From: Prauserella endophytica
Lineage (GTDB): Bacteria; Actinomycetota; Actinomycetes; Mycobacteriales; Pseudonocardiaceae
Direction: 5' to 3'
Length of the DNA stretch: 64,000 nt
Assembly (NCBI RefSeq): GCF_005146945.1
Contig: NZ_SWMS01000004.1
Coordinates: 178,305 to 242,304, forward strand
Shown: in pieces, positions 33,767 to 42,115 of the stretch
How the letters are laid out: each line of letters begins with the position of its first letter
Numbering within the stretch: position 1 is the first letter of the stretch
Notes under the pieces: generated by a model
What the model was told of the DNA's origin: nothing
What the model saw: only the letters and a program-made list of their open reading frames with translations
Databases searched by the model: none
Made by a program: the position numbers and the translations under genes

Positions 33767-33926
33767 ACCCGGTAGGGCGTTCGGCGCCCCGCTCCTGCCG
33801 CTGCCTGTCCACCTTGGACACGGGTGACGTTTTTCAGCCTTTCAGGTTGGGATCGCCCTGTGGTTTTTCCGCTGTCGCGTCGGGTATATCAAGATCATCG
33901 GTTTTCTGGTGTGAAAGGAGCCCGTG

Positions 33927-34085
33927 ATGCGGAGCCCCGATGCCGAGCGACAGGCCGAGAGCGTCGAGACCGTCACGGCCGGCGTTCAAGGCGGGGCGGG
34001 AGAGGCGGCGGGCAACCTGCGTGTTCCCCTGCCCCGTGACGACGATGACGAGCTGGAGCCCACCATCGTCCTCGGCCGCGAATAG
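33927..34085 (+). CDS. Small acidic hypothetical protein
   Basis: The 52-residue frame is preceded by an ideal AAGGAG site (33915-33920) six bases before the ATG and a GGTATATC box at about 33885 that could serve as -10. The sequence is Glu/Gly-rich at first (VQGGAGEAAGN) and ends in DDDDELEPTIVLGRE. No membrane segment, Cys or known domain is seen. A short-lived signalling, inhibitor or leader-type peptide is possible, but no maturation enzyme is adjacent. Confidence 0.5.
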   Translation: MRSPDAERQAESVETVTAGVQGGAGEAAGNLRVPLPRDDDDELEPTIVLGRE

Positions 34086-34157
34086 TCCCGGTTCCCCCTC
34101 CGAGCCCATTGGTGTAGCGTGCTACGCAATCACTGAGGGGTTCGAAGGGGTACCGAC

Positions 34158-34382
34158 ATGATCCGCCGAGACCGCGAGCTGCTCGCCCGGCTCTCCGCTG
34201 TGAACACCCATCTCGGTGAGGCCGTGGTGGAGCTGCTGCACCGCCAGGACGGCGGCCAGCTGCCCGCGGACGGCCTGCGTCTGCTCGGCAAGCACCTGCA
34301 GGAGCTGACCACCGACCTGATCGCCCGCGCCGACGAGCTCGACGCGATCGAGGGCGAACCGCACGTCCCCAGGCTCCACTGA
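34158..34382 (+). CDS. Small conserved hypothetical helical protein
   Basis: The 74-residue protein is predominantly helical and amphipathic (RDRELLARLSAVNTHLGEAV, then GKHLQELTTDLIARADELD). AAGGGG lies about seven bases before the ATG. A short palindrome GTAGC-GT-GCTAC (34114-34125) lies upstream. I do not recognise a family, and nothing in the sequence suggests an enzyme. Confidence 0.6.
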   Translation: MIRRDRELLARLSAVNTHLGEAVVELLHRQDGGQLPADGLRLLGKHLQELTTDLIARADELDAIEGEPHVPRLH

Positions 34383-34416
34383 GCCGGCCCACCGTCCGCG
34401 CCAGCGCCACCCATCC

Positions 34417-34469
34417 GCAGTGAAGGCCACCTTCACTGCGTTGAACGCAGGCATGGTGGCCTTCACTGC
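34417..34469. repeat. Full-length family-1 palindromic repeat
   Basis: GCAGTGAAGGCCACCTTCACTGC, a GTTGAACGCAGGC centre, and ATGGTGGCCTTCACTGC form a long hairpin. It separates two co-directional small genes, which suggests a role as terminator for the small gene at 34158. Confidence 0.85.
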
Positions 34470-34526
34470 GGACGGGGCTCGGATCGGGCACGGGTTTGCC
34501 CTGGCGCGCGTGGGTACCCGGAGGCC

Positions 34527-34763
34527 ATGACCACGCCACCACCTGATCCGGACCCGGCCAGGACGCCCGGACTTGAGGAGGGCGGCGGCGTCCGGCCCGG
34601 CGACACGCCGCCCGAATCCGGCCAGACGTCCGGCCTCTCGCACCGCGAGCCCCGGCAGTCCAAGGGGATGTCGATCGCGTGGCTCGTGGTCGTGGTGGCG
34701 AGCATCGTGCTCGTCGCCGGATTCTTCATCGCCTACTTGGTGATCTACGTCAACGGTGGGTAG
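34527..34763 (+). CDS. Small single-pass membrane protein (DUF6480-like)
   Basis: The 78-residue protein has a proline- and glycine-rich cytoplasmic N-terminus (about 1-45) and one transmembrane helix, MSIAWLVVVVASIVLVAGFF (about 48-67), near the C-terminus. It resembles the small DUF6480 actinobacterial proteins. It is separated by only 12 bp from the NDH-2-like gene, so they are probably co-transcribed. Confidence 0.65.
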   Translation: MTTPPPDPDPARTPGLEEGGGVRPGDTPPESGQTSGLSHREPRQSKGMSIAWLVVVVASIVLVAGFFIAYLVIYVNGG

Positions 34764-34775
34764 GAGGCTTCTCGC

Positions 34776-36074
34776 GTGTCGAAACGGATCGTGATCGTCG
34801 GCGGCGGCTACGTCGGTCTCTACGCCGCGTTGCGCCTGCAGCAGCGGCTGCGCAGCGGCGAGGCGCAGGTGACCGTGGTCAACCCGGAGAACTTCATGGT
34901 CTACCGGCCGCTGTTGCCCGAGGTCGCCTCGGGCACGCTCGAACCGAGGCACGCCGTGGTCCCGCTGCGCGCGGTGCTGAGCGGGACGCGCTTCGTCGCG
35001 GGAAGGCTCACGGGTGTGGACACCCAGCGCAGGGTCGCGTCGGTCGCACCCGAGGCGGGCCCGGAACTGGAGCTGGAATACGACGAGCTGGTGCTCGGCA
35101 TGGGCGCCATGTCCAAGCTGCTCCCGATTCCCGGGCTGGCCGAGTGCGGGATCGGGTTCAACTCGCTGGCCGAGGCCGTGCACCTGCGTGACCACGTGCT
35201 GCGCCAGCTGGAGATCGCCTCCGCCACCCGCGATCCCGAGCTGCGCCGCTGTGCGCTGACGTTCGTGTTCGTCGGTGGCGGCTACACCGGCGTCGAGGCG
35301 CTCGCCGAGCTGCAGGACATGGCCGTCGACGTGCTGGAGGGCTATCCCGAGATCGACGCCTCGGAGATGCGCTGGGTGCTCGTGGAGGCCATGGACCGCA
35401 TCCTCACCACGGTCAGCGAGGACCTCGCCGCGCGTGCGGTGTCCGAGCTGCGTGGCCGCGGCATCGACGTGCGGCTGAGCACGCAGCTTGAGTCGGCCGA
35501 GGACGGCCTGGTGCGGCTGAACGACGGCGACAGCTTCCGCGCGAGCACCCTCGTGTGGGTCGCCGGGACGAAGCCCCCGCCGCTGGTCAAGGAACTCGGA
35601 CTGCCCACCGACCAGCGTGGCCGGATCGTCGTCGACGAGACGATGCGCGTCGAGGGACACCCCGACATCTGGGCGGCGGGCGACTGCGCCGCGGTGCCGG
35701 ACCTGCAGAAGGGCGGGGTGTGCCCGCCGACCGCGCAGTACGCGGTGCGGCAGGCGCGCAGGCTCGGCGACAACATCGCGCAGCGGCTGCGGGGCGGCGA
35801 GCTGAAGCCGTTCCACTACAAGAGCAAGGGCGAGTTCGTGACGCTCGGCATGAACAAGGCCGTCGGCGAGATGCTGGGCCGCAAGGTCCACGGCAGGTTC
35901 GCGTGGACCGCCCGCCGCGCGTACTACGCCACCCAGATCCCCACGTGGAACCGCACGATCAGGGTGCTCGGCGACTGGCTCGTCGGCATGCCGTTCGGGC
36001 ACGATGTGGTCAACCTGGATTCCCGCGAGGAGCCGCGTGGCGCCTTCCAGGAGGCGGCGGGGCGGCGTGCTTAG
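34776..36074 (+). CDS. Type II NADH dehydrogenase-like FAD oxidoreductase
   Basis: The 432-residue pyridine nucleotide-disulfide family protein has the FAD-binding IVIVGGGYVGLYAAL at residues 5-19. The NAD-binding FVFVGGGYTGVEALAEL lies near 164, and the second FAD motif is HPDIWAAGDCAAVPD near 298. A C-terminal amphipathic/hydrophobic region probably binds the membrane. It should pass electrons from NAD(P)H to quinone without pumping. The start is GTG. The small membrane protein upstream may help anchoring. Confidence 0.88.
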   Translation: MSKRIVIVGGGYVGLYAALRLQQRLRSGEAQVTVVNPENFMVYRPLLPEVASGTLEPRHAVVPLRAVLSGTRFVAGRLTGVDTQRRVASVAPEAGPELELEYDELVLGMGAMSKLLPIPGLAECGIGFNSLAEAVHLRDHVLRQLEIASATRDPELRRCALTFVFVGGGYTGVEALAELQDMAVDVLEGYPEIDASEMRWVLVEAMDRILTTVSEDLAARAVSELRGRGIDVRLSTQLESAEDGLVRLNDGDSFRASTLVWVAGTKPPPLVKELGLPTDQRGRIVVDETMRVEGHPDIWAAGDCAAVPDLQKGGVCPPTAQYAVRQARRLGDNIAQRLRGGELKPFHYKSKGEFVTLGMNKAVGEMLGRKVHGRFAWTARRAYYATQIPTWNRTIRVLGDWLVGMPFGHDVVNLDSREEPRGAFQEAAGRRA

Positions 36075-36082
36075 CCCTGCTT

Positions 36083-36126
36083 AGTTCTACACAACCTTGA
36101 CGTCGGTATGGTCATGCGTAGAAACT
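36083..36126 (+). promoter_or_regulatory. Promoter and flanking inverted repeat of the box operon
   Basis: TTGACG (36097-36102) and TAGAAA (36119-36124) are spaced 16 bp and resemble a housekeeping promoter. AGTTCTAC (36083-36090) and GTAGAAACT (36118-36126) are inverted copies flanking it; the inner six bases are perfect. That is a natural place for a repressor of the benzoate operon, possibly the PaaX protein at 42116. Only 8-15 bp separate this from the GTG start, so the leader would be very short. Confidence 0.5.
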
Positions 36127-36133
36127 TGACAGG

Positions 36134-37825
36134 GTGACCGCCATCGATGTCGAGGACACCGCAGGGCCGACCACCGTGTCGTTCGACCGGCACCCGGACT
36201 CCTATCGCCACTGGAGACTGCGGGTGGACGGCCCGCTCGCGTGGCTGGTGCTGGACGTCGACGAGCAGGGCGGGCTCGTCCCCGGTTACGAGCTCAAACT
36301 CAACTCCTACGACCTCGGCGTGGACATCGAGCTGTACGACGCCGTGCAGCGGCTGCGCTTCGAGCACCCCGGCGTGCGCACGGTGGTGGTGACCAGCGGC
36401 AAGGACAACGTCTTCTGCGCGGGCGCCAACATCCGGATGCTCGCGGGCTCACCGCACGAGTGGAAGGTGAACTTCTGCAAGTTCACCAACGAGACCCGCA
36501 ACGGCATGGAGGACGCCACCGAGTTCTCCGGGCAGACCTACCTGGCCGCGGTGAACGGCGCCTGCGCGGGCGGCGGCTACGAGCTCGCGCTCGCGTGCGA
36601 GCACATCGTGCTGGTGGACGACAACTCCTCCACCGTGGCGCTGCCGGAGGTGCCGCTGCTGGGCGTGCTGCCCGGCACGGGCGGCCTCACGCGGGTGGTG
36701 GACAAGCGGCGGGTGCGCAAGGACCGGGCCGACGTGTTCGCCACGCGCAGCGACGGCGTCAAGGGCAGGACGGCCGTCGACTGGGGCCTCGTCGACGAGC
36801 TGGCGCCGCGGCGGGAGTTCACCGAGACGGTCACCCGCAGGGCCGAGGAGCTGGCTGAGCGCAGCACCAGGCCCCCGGACGCCGCCGGCATCGAGCTGAC
36901 GCCGCTGCGGCGCGAGGAGACACCGGAAGGGCTGGAGTACGAGCACGTCTCCGCCCGCTACGACCGGGGCGCCGGCACGGTGGAGCTGACCGTGTGCGGA
37001 CCATCGGCGGAGCCAGGCGACCCGCACGAGCGGGGCGCGGCGTTCTGGCTGCTCGCCCTGACCCGTGAGCTGGACGACGTGATCCTGCGGTTGCGCACCA
37101 ACGAGCCCGAGCTTGGGACGTGGGTGCTGCGCACCGCCGGGGACCCTGAGCTGGTGCTGCGGCACGAGGCCGCGGTGCTCGACGGTGCGGCCGGGGATTG
37201 GCTCCGCAACGAGATCCTGCACTACTACAAGCGGACGCTGAAGCGGCTCGACGTCACCAGCCGGAGCCTGATCGCCCTGATCGAGCCGGGCTCGTGCTTC
37301 GCGGGCGTGCTGCTGGAGCTCGCGCTCGCGTGCGACCGGCAGTACATGTTGGACGGTCCTCCCCCACAGATCGAGGACGAGGACAGCGACGAGCGCGCGT
37401 CGATCACGCTCTCCGACGCCAACTTCGGGCCGTTGCCGATGGGCAACGGGCTGACCCGGCTCGAGTCCCGCTTCTACCGCGAGGACGACCACCTGGCCTG
37501 GCTCGCCAAGGAGCGCGGCCGCGCGCTGGCCCCCGCCGACGCCGTGGAGCTCGGGCTGGTGACCGACGCCCCCGACGACATCGACTGGGACGACGAGATC
37601 CGGCTGGTGATCGAGGGGCGGAGGGGCCTTTCTCCGGACGCGCTGACCGGCATGGAGGCCAACCACCGCTTCGTGGGGCCCGAGACCATCGAGACCAAGG
37701 TGTTCGGACGCCTCTCGGCCTGGCAGAACTGGATTTTCAACCGGCCCAACGCCGCGGGGGAGCAGGGCGCGTTGCGTCGCTACGGCACGGGTCAGAGAGC
37801 CGTCTTCGACCGGAAACGGGTGTAG
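36134..37825 (+). CDS. boxC: 2,3-epoxybenzoyl-CoA dihydrolase
   Basis: The 563-residue protein consists of two crotonase-like modules, as in BoxC. The N-terminal module has NVFCAGANIRMLAG near 94 and GACAGGGYELALACEH near 139. The second has GSCFAGVLLELALACDRQYM near 390. It opens the ring of 2,3-epoxybenzoyl-CoA and releases formate, giving dihydroadipyl-CoA semialdehyde. The start is GTG. It is the first gene of an operon with boxB, benzoate-CoA ligase and an amidohydrolase. Confidence 0.93.
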   Translation: MTAIDVEDTAGPTTVSFDRHPDSYRHWRLRVDGPLAWLVLDVDEQGGLVPGYELKLNSYDLGVDIELYDAVQRLRFEHPGVRTVVVTSGKDNVFCAGANIRMLAGSPHEWKVNFCKFTNETRNGMEDATEFSGQTYLAAVNGACAGGGYELALACEHIVLVDDNSSTVALPEVPLLGVLPGTGGLTRVVDKRRVRKDRADVFATRSDGVKGRTAVDWGLVDELAPRREFTETVTRRAEELAERSTRPPDAAGIELTPLRREETPEGLEYEHVSARYDRGAGTVELTVCGPSAEPGDPHERGAAFWLLALTRELDDVILRLRTNEPELGTWVLRTAGDPELVLRHEAAVLDGAAGDWLRNEILHYYKRTLKRLDVTSRSLIALIEPGSCFAGVLLELALACDRQYMLDGPPPQIEDEDSDERASITLSDANFGPLPMGNGLTRLESRFYREDDHLAWLAKERGRALAPADAVELGLVTDAPDDIDWDDEIRLVIEGRRGLSPDALTGMEANHRFVGPETIETKVFGRLSAWQNWIFNRPNAAGEQGALRRYGTGQRAVFDRKRV

Positions 37826-37828
37826 AGC

Positions 37829-39250
37829 ATGCCGGAAAAGATCGACTACGACGCCAAGATCCCGAACAACGTCGACCTGTCGTCCAACCGGCGCCTGCAG
37901 CGGGCGCTGGAGGGCTGGCAGCCGAGGTTCATGAACTGGTGGGCCGAGATGGGCCCCACGCTGGAGACCCACGGCGTGTACCTGCGCACGGCGGTCAGCG
38001 TCGGCCGCGAGGGCTGGGCGCATTTCGACCACGTGGTGCCCGAGGAGTACCGGTGGGGCATCTTCCTCGCCGAGCGCGACGCCGACCGCACCATCGGCTT
38101 CGGCGAGCACAAGGGCGAACCGGTGTGGCAGCAGGTGCCCGGCGAGTACCGGGCCGACCTGCAACGGCTCATCGTCATCCAGGGCGACACCGAGCCCGCG
38201 AGCGTCGAGCAGCAGCGGCTGCTCGGCCTCACCGCCCCGTCGCTGTACGACCTGCGCAACCTCTTCCAGGTCAACGTGGAGGAGGGCAGGCACCTGTGGG
38301 CGATGGTGTACCTGCTGCACGCCTACTTCGGCCGCGAGGGCCGGGAGGAGGCCGAGGCGCTGCTGTACCGCAACTCCGGCAGCCCCGACTCCCCGCGCAT
38401 CCTCGGCGCGTTCAACGAGGAGACCGCCGACTGGCTGGCCTTCTACATGTTCACCTACTTCACCGACCGCGACGGCAAGTACCAGCTCGGCACCCTCAAG
38501 GAGTCCGCGTTCGACCCGCTGTCGCGCACGTGCGAGTTCATGCTCAAGGAAGAGGCCCACCACATGTTCGTGGGCACCACCGGCGTCGACCGCGTGGTGA
38601 CCCGCAGCGCCGAGCTGATCCGCGAGCACGACACCCTCGACATCGCCTCGCACGGCGGCATCCCGCTCGACATCGTGCAGAAGTACATCAACTTCCACTA
38701 CAGCGTCTCGCTGGACCTGTTCGGCAGCGAGACCTCCACCAACGCCGCCAACTACTACACGTCCGGGCTGAAGGGCCGCTGGCTGGAGAACCGCCGCAAG
38801 GACGACCACAAGCTCACCGACGACAGCGCGCTGCTGGAGAAGCCCCGCGACGACGGCACGTGGACCCAGGAGGAGCTGCAGGCGATCCTGCTGCTCAACC
38901 TCGACCTGCGCACCGAGTACATCTCCGACTGCCGCAGCGGGCTCAAGCGCTGGAACAAGATCCTCGCCGACAACGACATCGACTACCGTCTGTACCTGCC
39001 GCACCCCGGGTTCAACCGGCAGGTGGGCATCAACGCGGGCTACCACGTGACCCCCGACGGCACTATCGTCGACGAGCAGACGTGGCAGGCATCCAAGAGC
39101 AAATGGTTGCCCACCAGCGAGGACCTCACCTTCGTCCGTTCGTTGATGAAACCGGTCTACGAACGTGGCAAGATCGCGAGCTGGGTAGCACCTCCGACCA
39201 ACGGCATCAACGGCAAGCCCTTCGACTACGAATACGTCTACCTGACCTAA
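37829..39250 (+). CDS. boxB: Benzoyl-CoA 2,3-epoxidase, di-iron subunit
   Basis: The 473-residue class I di-iron oxygenase forms 2,3-epoxybenzoyl-CoA. The iron-ligand set known for BoxB maps to E122, E152, H155 (NVEEGRHLW), D213, E242 and H245 (LKEEAHHMF), all present at a constant offset of two from my recollection of the Azoarcus numbering. It lies three bases after boxC. It normally needs the NADPH-dependent reductase BoxA, which is not encoded in this operon or in this window. Confidence 0.95.
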   Translation: MPEKIDYDAKIPNNVDLSSNRRLQRALEGWQPRFMNWWAEMGPTLETHGVYLRTAVSVGREGWAHFDHVVPEEYRWGIFLAERDADRTIGFGEHKGEPVWQQVPGEYRADLQRLIVIQGDTEPASVEQQRLLGLTAPSLYDLRNLFQVNVEEGRHLWAMVYLLHAYFGREGREEAEALLYRNSGSPDSPRILGAFNEETADWLAFYMFTYFTDRDGKYQLGTLKESAFDPLSRTCEFMLKEEAHHMFVGTTGVDRVVTRSAELIREHDTLDIASHGGIPLDIVQKYINFHYSVSLDLFGSETSTNAANYYTSGLKGRWLENRRKDDHKLTDDSALLEKPRDDGTWTQEELQAILLLNLDLRTEYISDCRSGLKRWNKILADNDIDYRLYLPHPGFNRQVGINAGYHVTPDGTIVDEQTWQASKSKWLPTSEDLTFVRSLMKPVYERGKIASWVAPPTNGINGKPFDYEYVYLT

Positions 39251-39260
39251 GGCGGGGCCC

Positions 39261-40832
39261 ATGTCAGCGCTGACCGCTCCTCCCACCACCTTCAACGCCA
39301 CCGAGTACCTGGTCGGCAGGCACGTCGCTGCCGGCGACGGGGCACGCATCGCCGTCGTGTCCAACACCCGCACGCTCAGCTACGCCGAGCTGGACGAGGA
39401 GGTCCGCAGGGTCGCGGGCGGGCTGCACGCGCTCGGCGTGCGGCCGGAGGAACGCGTGCTGATGTGCATGGCCGACGAGGTCGAGCTGTTCACCGCCATC
39501 CTCGGCGCGATGTACCTCGGCGCCGTCGCCGTCCCGTGCTCGACCATGCTCACCGCGGGCGAGCTGGGCAAGCTCATCGCCGACTCGCGTACCCGGATCG
39601 TGCTCGGTTCCAGCGCGTTCGGTGACGTCGTGCTGGCCGCCGTCGAGCAGGCACCGGACGTCGAGACCGTCGTCCTCACCGACGACTGGCACCGCCTGCG
39701 GGGCGCGGGGGAGCGCGCACAGCCCTACGCGACGTGGGCCGACTCGCCCGCATTGTGGCTCTACACCTCGGGCACCACCGGCACGCCCAAGGCGGCGATG
39801 CACCGGCACACCGACATCCGGTTCGTGGCGGAGACCTACGCCCATCAGGTGCTCGGCATCACCCGCGACGACCGGTGCCTCTCCGTCGCGAAACTGTTCT
39901 TCGCCTACGGCATCGGCAACTCGATGTTCTTCCCGCTCTCGGTCGGCGCGACAGCGCTGCTCGAGTCGGCGCGGCCGACCCCGCAGCTCGTCGCCGCGCG
40001 CGCGATGACCGACCGCGCGACGCTGCTCTTCGGCACGCCGAGCTTCTGGGGACCGCTACTGGCGAGCGACGTGCCCCGCGACGCGTTCTCCTCGGTGCGC
40101 CAAGGGGTTTCGGCCGGGGAGGCGTTGCCCGCACGGATGTTCCACGGCATGCGCGACGAGTTCGGTGTCGAGGTGCTCGACGGCATCGGCTCCACCGAGA
40201 TGCTGCACATCTTCATGTCCAACCGGCCCGGCGAGGTCCACCCGGCGTCGTCGGGTGTTCCGGTGCCCGGATACGACGTGGAGATCCGCGACGAGCACGG
40301 TGCGGTGGTCTCCGAGATCGGTAAGCCGGGTGAGCTCTACGTGCGCGGTGACAGCGCGGCGACCGGCTACTGGTGCCGGGCGGAGACGTCGCGCAAGGTG
40401 TTCCTCGGCGAGTGGATGCGCACCGGCGACACGTACGTGCGCAACGAGGACGGGACGTACTCGTGTCTCGGCCGCTTCAACGACATGATCAAGGCGGGCG
40501 GCATCTGGGTGACGCCGAGCGAGGTGGAGGAACGGCTGCTGGAGCACCCGGACGTTGCCGAGGCCGTGGTGGTCGCGGTACCCGATTCCGACGAGCTCGA
40601 CAAGCCCGTCGCGTGCGTGGTGCCGAAGCCGGGTACGCACGTGGACGGCGACGCGTTGATCGCGTGGTGTCGGGCGGGGCTCGCGTCGTTCAAGCGCCCG
40701 CGCGCGGTCGTGGAGCTGACCGAGCTGCCCAAGACGGCGACCGGCAAGATCCGGCGCAACGTGCTGCGCGACCTGGTCAGGACCGACGCGGTGCCGGTCG
40801 CGGAGGCTCCGCCCGTCGAGGCGGTTACGTGA
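39261..40832 (+). CDS. Benzoate-CoA ligase
   Basis: The 523-residue ANL-superfamily acyl-CoA synthetase has the P-loop-like LWLYTSGTTGTPKAAMHRH near 166, GIGSTEMLHIFMSN near 310, and the hinge region LGRFNDMIKAGGIWV near 405. The catalytic Lys is in PKTATGKIRRN near 490. The SxEMLHIF(M)SN stretch is typical of benzoate and 2-aminobenzoate ligases. It activates benzoate with ATP and CoA and supplies the substrate to BoxB. It lies ten bases after boxB and overlaps the amidohydrolase start (GTGA). Confidence 0.92.
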   Translation: MSALTAPPTTFNATEYLVGRHVAAGDGARIAVVSNTRTLSYAELDEEVRRVAGGLHALGVRPEERVLMCMADEVELFTAILGAMYLGAVAVPCSTMLTAGELGKLIADSRTRIVLGSSAFGDVVLAAVEQAPDVETVVLTDDWHRLRGAGERAQPYATWADSPALWLYTSGTTGTPKAAMHRHTDIRFVAETYAHQVLGITRDDRCLSVAKLFFAYGIGNSMFFPLSVGATALLESARPTPQLVAARAMTDRATLLFGTPSFWGPLLASDVPRDAFSSVRQGVSAGEALPARMFHGMRDEFGVEVLDGIGSTEMLHIFMSNRPGEVHPASSGVPVPGYDVEIRDEHGAVVSEIGKPGELYVRGDSAATGYWCRAETSRKVFLGEWMRTGDTYVRNEDGTYSCLGRFNDMIKAGGIWVTPSEVEERLLEHPDVAEAVVVAVPDSDELDKPVACVVPKPGTHVDGDALIAWCRAGLASFKRPRAVVELTELPKTATGKIRRNVLRDLVRTDAVPVAEAPPVEAVT

Positions 40833-41686
40833 TCGACGGCTACCCCGTGGTCGACGCGCACGTGCACGTGCCGCGCCTTTCGACCCTCAAGCCGGCGTGG
40901 CTGGAGTGGGCTCGGCGGTTCTCGGGGCCGCATCCGTGGCGTTCGGTCTACGACTCGGCCGGTGACCCGGTGCCTGAGCGGCTCGACGCGCTGTTCGAGG
41001 AGGAGGGCGTCGACCGGGCGCTGTTGTTCTGCGAGTACAGCCCTCGGGCGACCGGGATCCAGCCGATCGAGGACAACCTGCCGTTCGTGGAGTGCAATCC
41101 CCGGCGGTTCCGGCTCGTGGCCAACGTGAACCCCCATCTGCACCATCCACTGGCGTCCGAAGTGGAGCGTCAACTGGACCTCGGCGCGGTGGCGCTGAAA
41201 CTGCACCCGGTGCACGGTGGGTTCTCTCCGGCGGACAAGGAGCTGTACCGCGCCTACCAGGTGTGTGAGGAGCGCGGCGTCCCGGTGATCCTCCACTCTG
41301 GCACGAGCAGCTTCCCCGGCGCGAGAACGATCTTCGGTGACCCCCAGCTGCTGGCCGACGTGGTGGAGGACTTCCCGGACGTGCGGTTCGTTTTCGCGCA
41401 CGGTGGCCGTGGGTGGTGGTATGACGCGGCGGCGTTTCTGGCGCTGGCCAAGGACAACGTGTGGCTCGATCTGGCGGGTCTGCCGCCGAAGAAGCTGCCC
41501 GAGTACTACGCGCGGTTCGATTTCGAAAGGCTCGCGACCCGTTTCGTTTTCGGCACCGATTGGCCGGGTGTACCGGGCACGGCCCGCAACGTCCGCGCCC
41601 TCGCGGCACTCGGGCTTCCCGAGGAGGTACTGCGCGACGTCCTGGCCGGTAACGCGGCGAAGCTGTACCCGGGGCTGGCGATCTGA
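40829..41686 (+). CDS. Amidohydrolase-2 family protein
   Basis: The 285-residue TIM-barrel metal hydrolase/decarboxylase has the metal site DAHVHVPR near residue 9, LKLHPVHGGF near 128, VILHSGTSS near 153, FVFAHGGRGWW near 188 and FGTDWPGVPG near 240. The GTG start overlaps the ligase stop. Amidohydrolase-2 members include ACMSD-type decarboxylases and hydrolases. The partner reaction in the box operon is unknown, because standard box pathways lack such a gene. It might convert a benzoate precursor, for example a phthalate- or ester-like compound. Confidence 0.8.
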   Translation: MIDGYPVVDAHVHVPRLSTLKPAWLEWARRFSGPHPWRSVYDSAGDPVPERLDALFEEEGVDRALLFCEYSPRATGIQPIEDNLPFVECNPRRFRLVANVNPHLHHPLASEVERQLDLGAVALKLHPVHGGFSPADKELYRAYQVCEERGVPVILHSGTSSFPGARTIFGDPQLLADVVEDFPDVRFVFAHGGRGWWYDAAAFLALAKDNVWLDLAGLPPKKLPEYYARFDFERLATRFVFGTDWPGVPGTARNVRALAALGLPEEVLRDVLAGNAAKLYPGLAI

Positions 41687-41689
41687 CCC

Positions 41690-42115
41690 GCTCCGGCCCG
41701 CGAGTCCCCCGTTCGGGCCGGCGAGTTGCCCGTTCGGGCGCGCGAGTCCCCGTTCAGGCCCGCGAGTCCCCCGTTCCGGCCCGCGAGTCCCCCGTTCGGG
41801 CCGCGAGTCCCCCGTTCCGGGCCGCGAGTCCCGCTCCGGCCCGCGAGTTCCGCGTTCCGGGCCACGAGTGGCCCGTTCAGGACATTCGCTTCGGCTGCCC
41901 GGCTCGCAGGGGCTCCCGATTCGCGCACGCGGGCTCCCGGCCGGGAACGCACGATTCGCGGTCGGGAGCGGGCGATTCGCGGTCGGGAGTGGGGGACTCG
42001 CGCGCCGGAGTGGGGGACTCGCGCGCCGGAGTGGGGGACTCGCGCGCCGGAGTGGGGGACTCGGCGTCCGGAGCGGGGGACTCGCGGGCCTTGGCGGGGG
42101 ACTCGCGAATGCGGG
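41690..42115. repeat. Large GCGAGT/ACTCGC repeat array, flipped at centre
   Basis: The 429-bp gap between the box operon and paaX contains no gene. From 41691 to 41880 there are about nine units of the form CGCGAGTCCCCCGTTC, and from 41941 to 42112 about eight complementary units (GGGGGACTCGCG). Three of the complementary units are consecutive identical 21-mers beginning GGGGGACTCGCGCGCC. Period is about 20-22 bp, close to two helical turns. The units change orientation in a non-repeat centre (41881-41940). It lies between convergent genes, like the array at 1-305. Confidence 0.88.

Noticed and set aside
34114-34125. GTAGC-GT-GCTAC palindrome as an operator
   Set aside because: The arms are only five bases with no second copy or regulator nearby; this is likely to occur by chance.
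36449-39373. A 974-codon minus-strand open frame over boxC and boxB
   Set aside because: It is an antisense shadow caused by high GC at third codon positions. The plus-strand frames have complete BoxC and BoxB motifs, and the shadow shows no domain.
41690-42115. Possible CRISPR array
   Set aside because: The units are about 21 bp with no separate unique spacers, and they change orientation in the middle. No cas genes are present.
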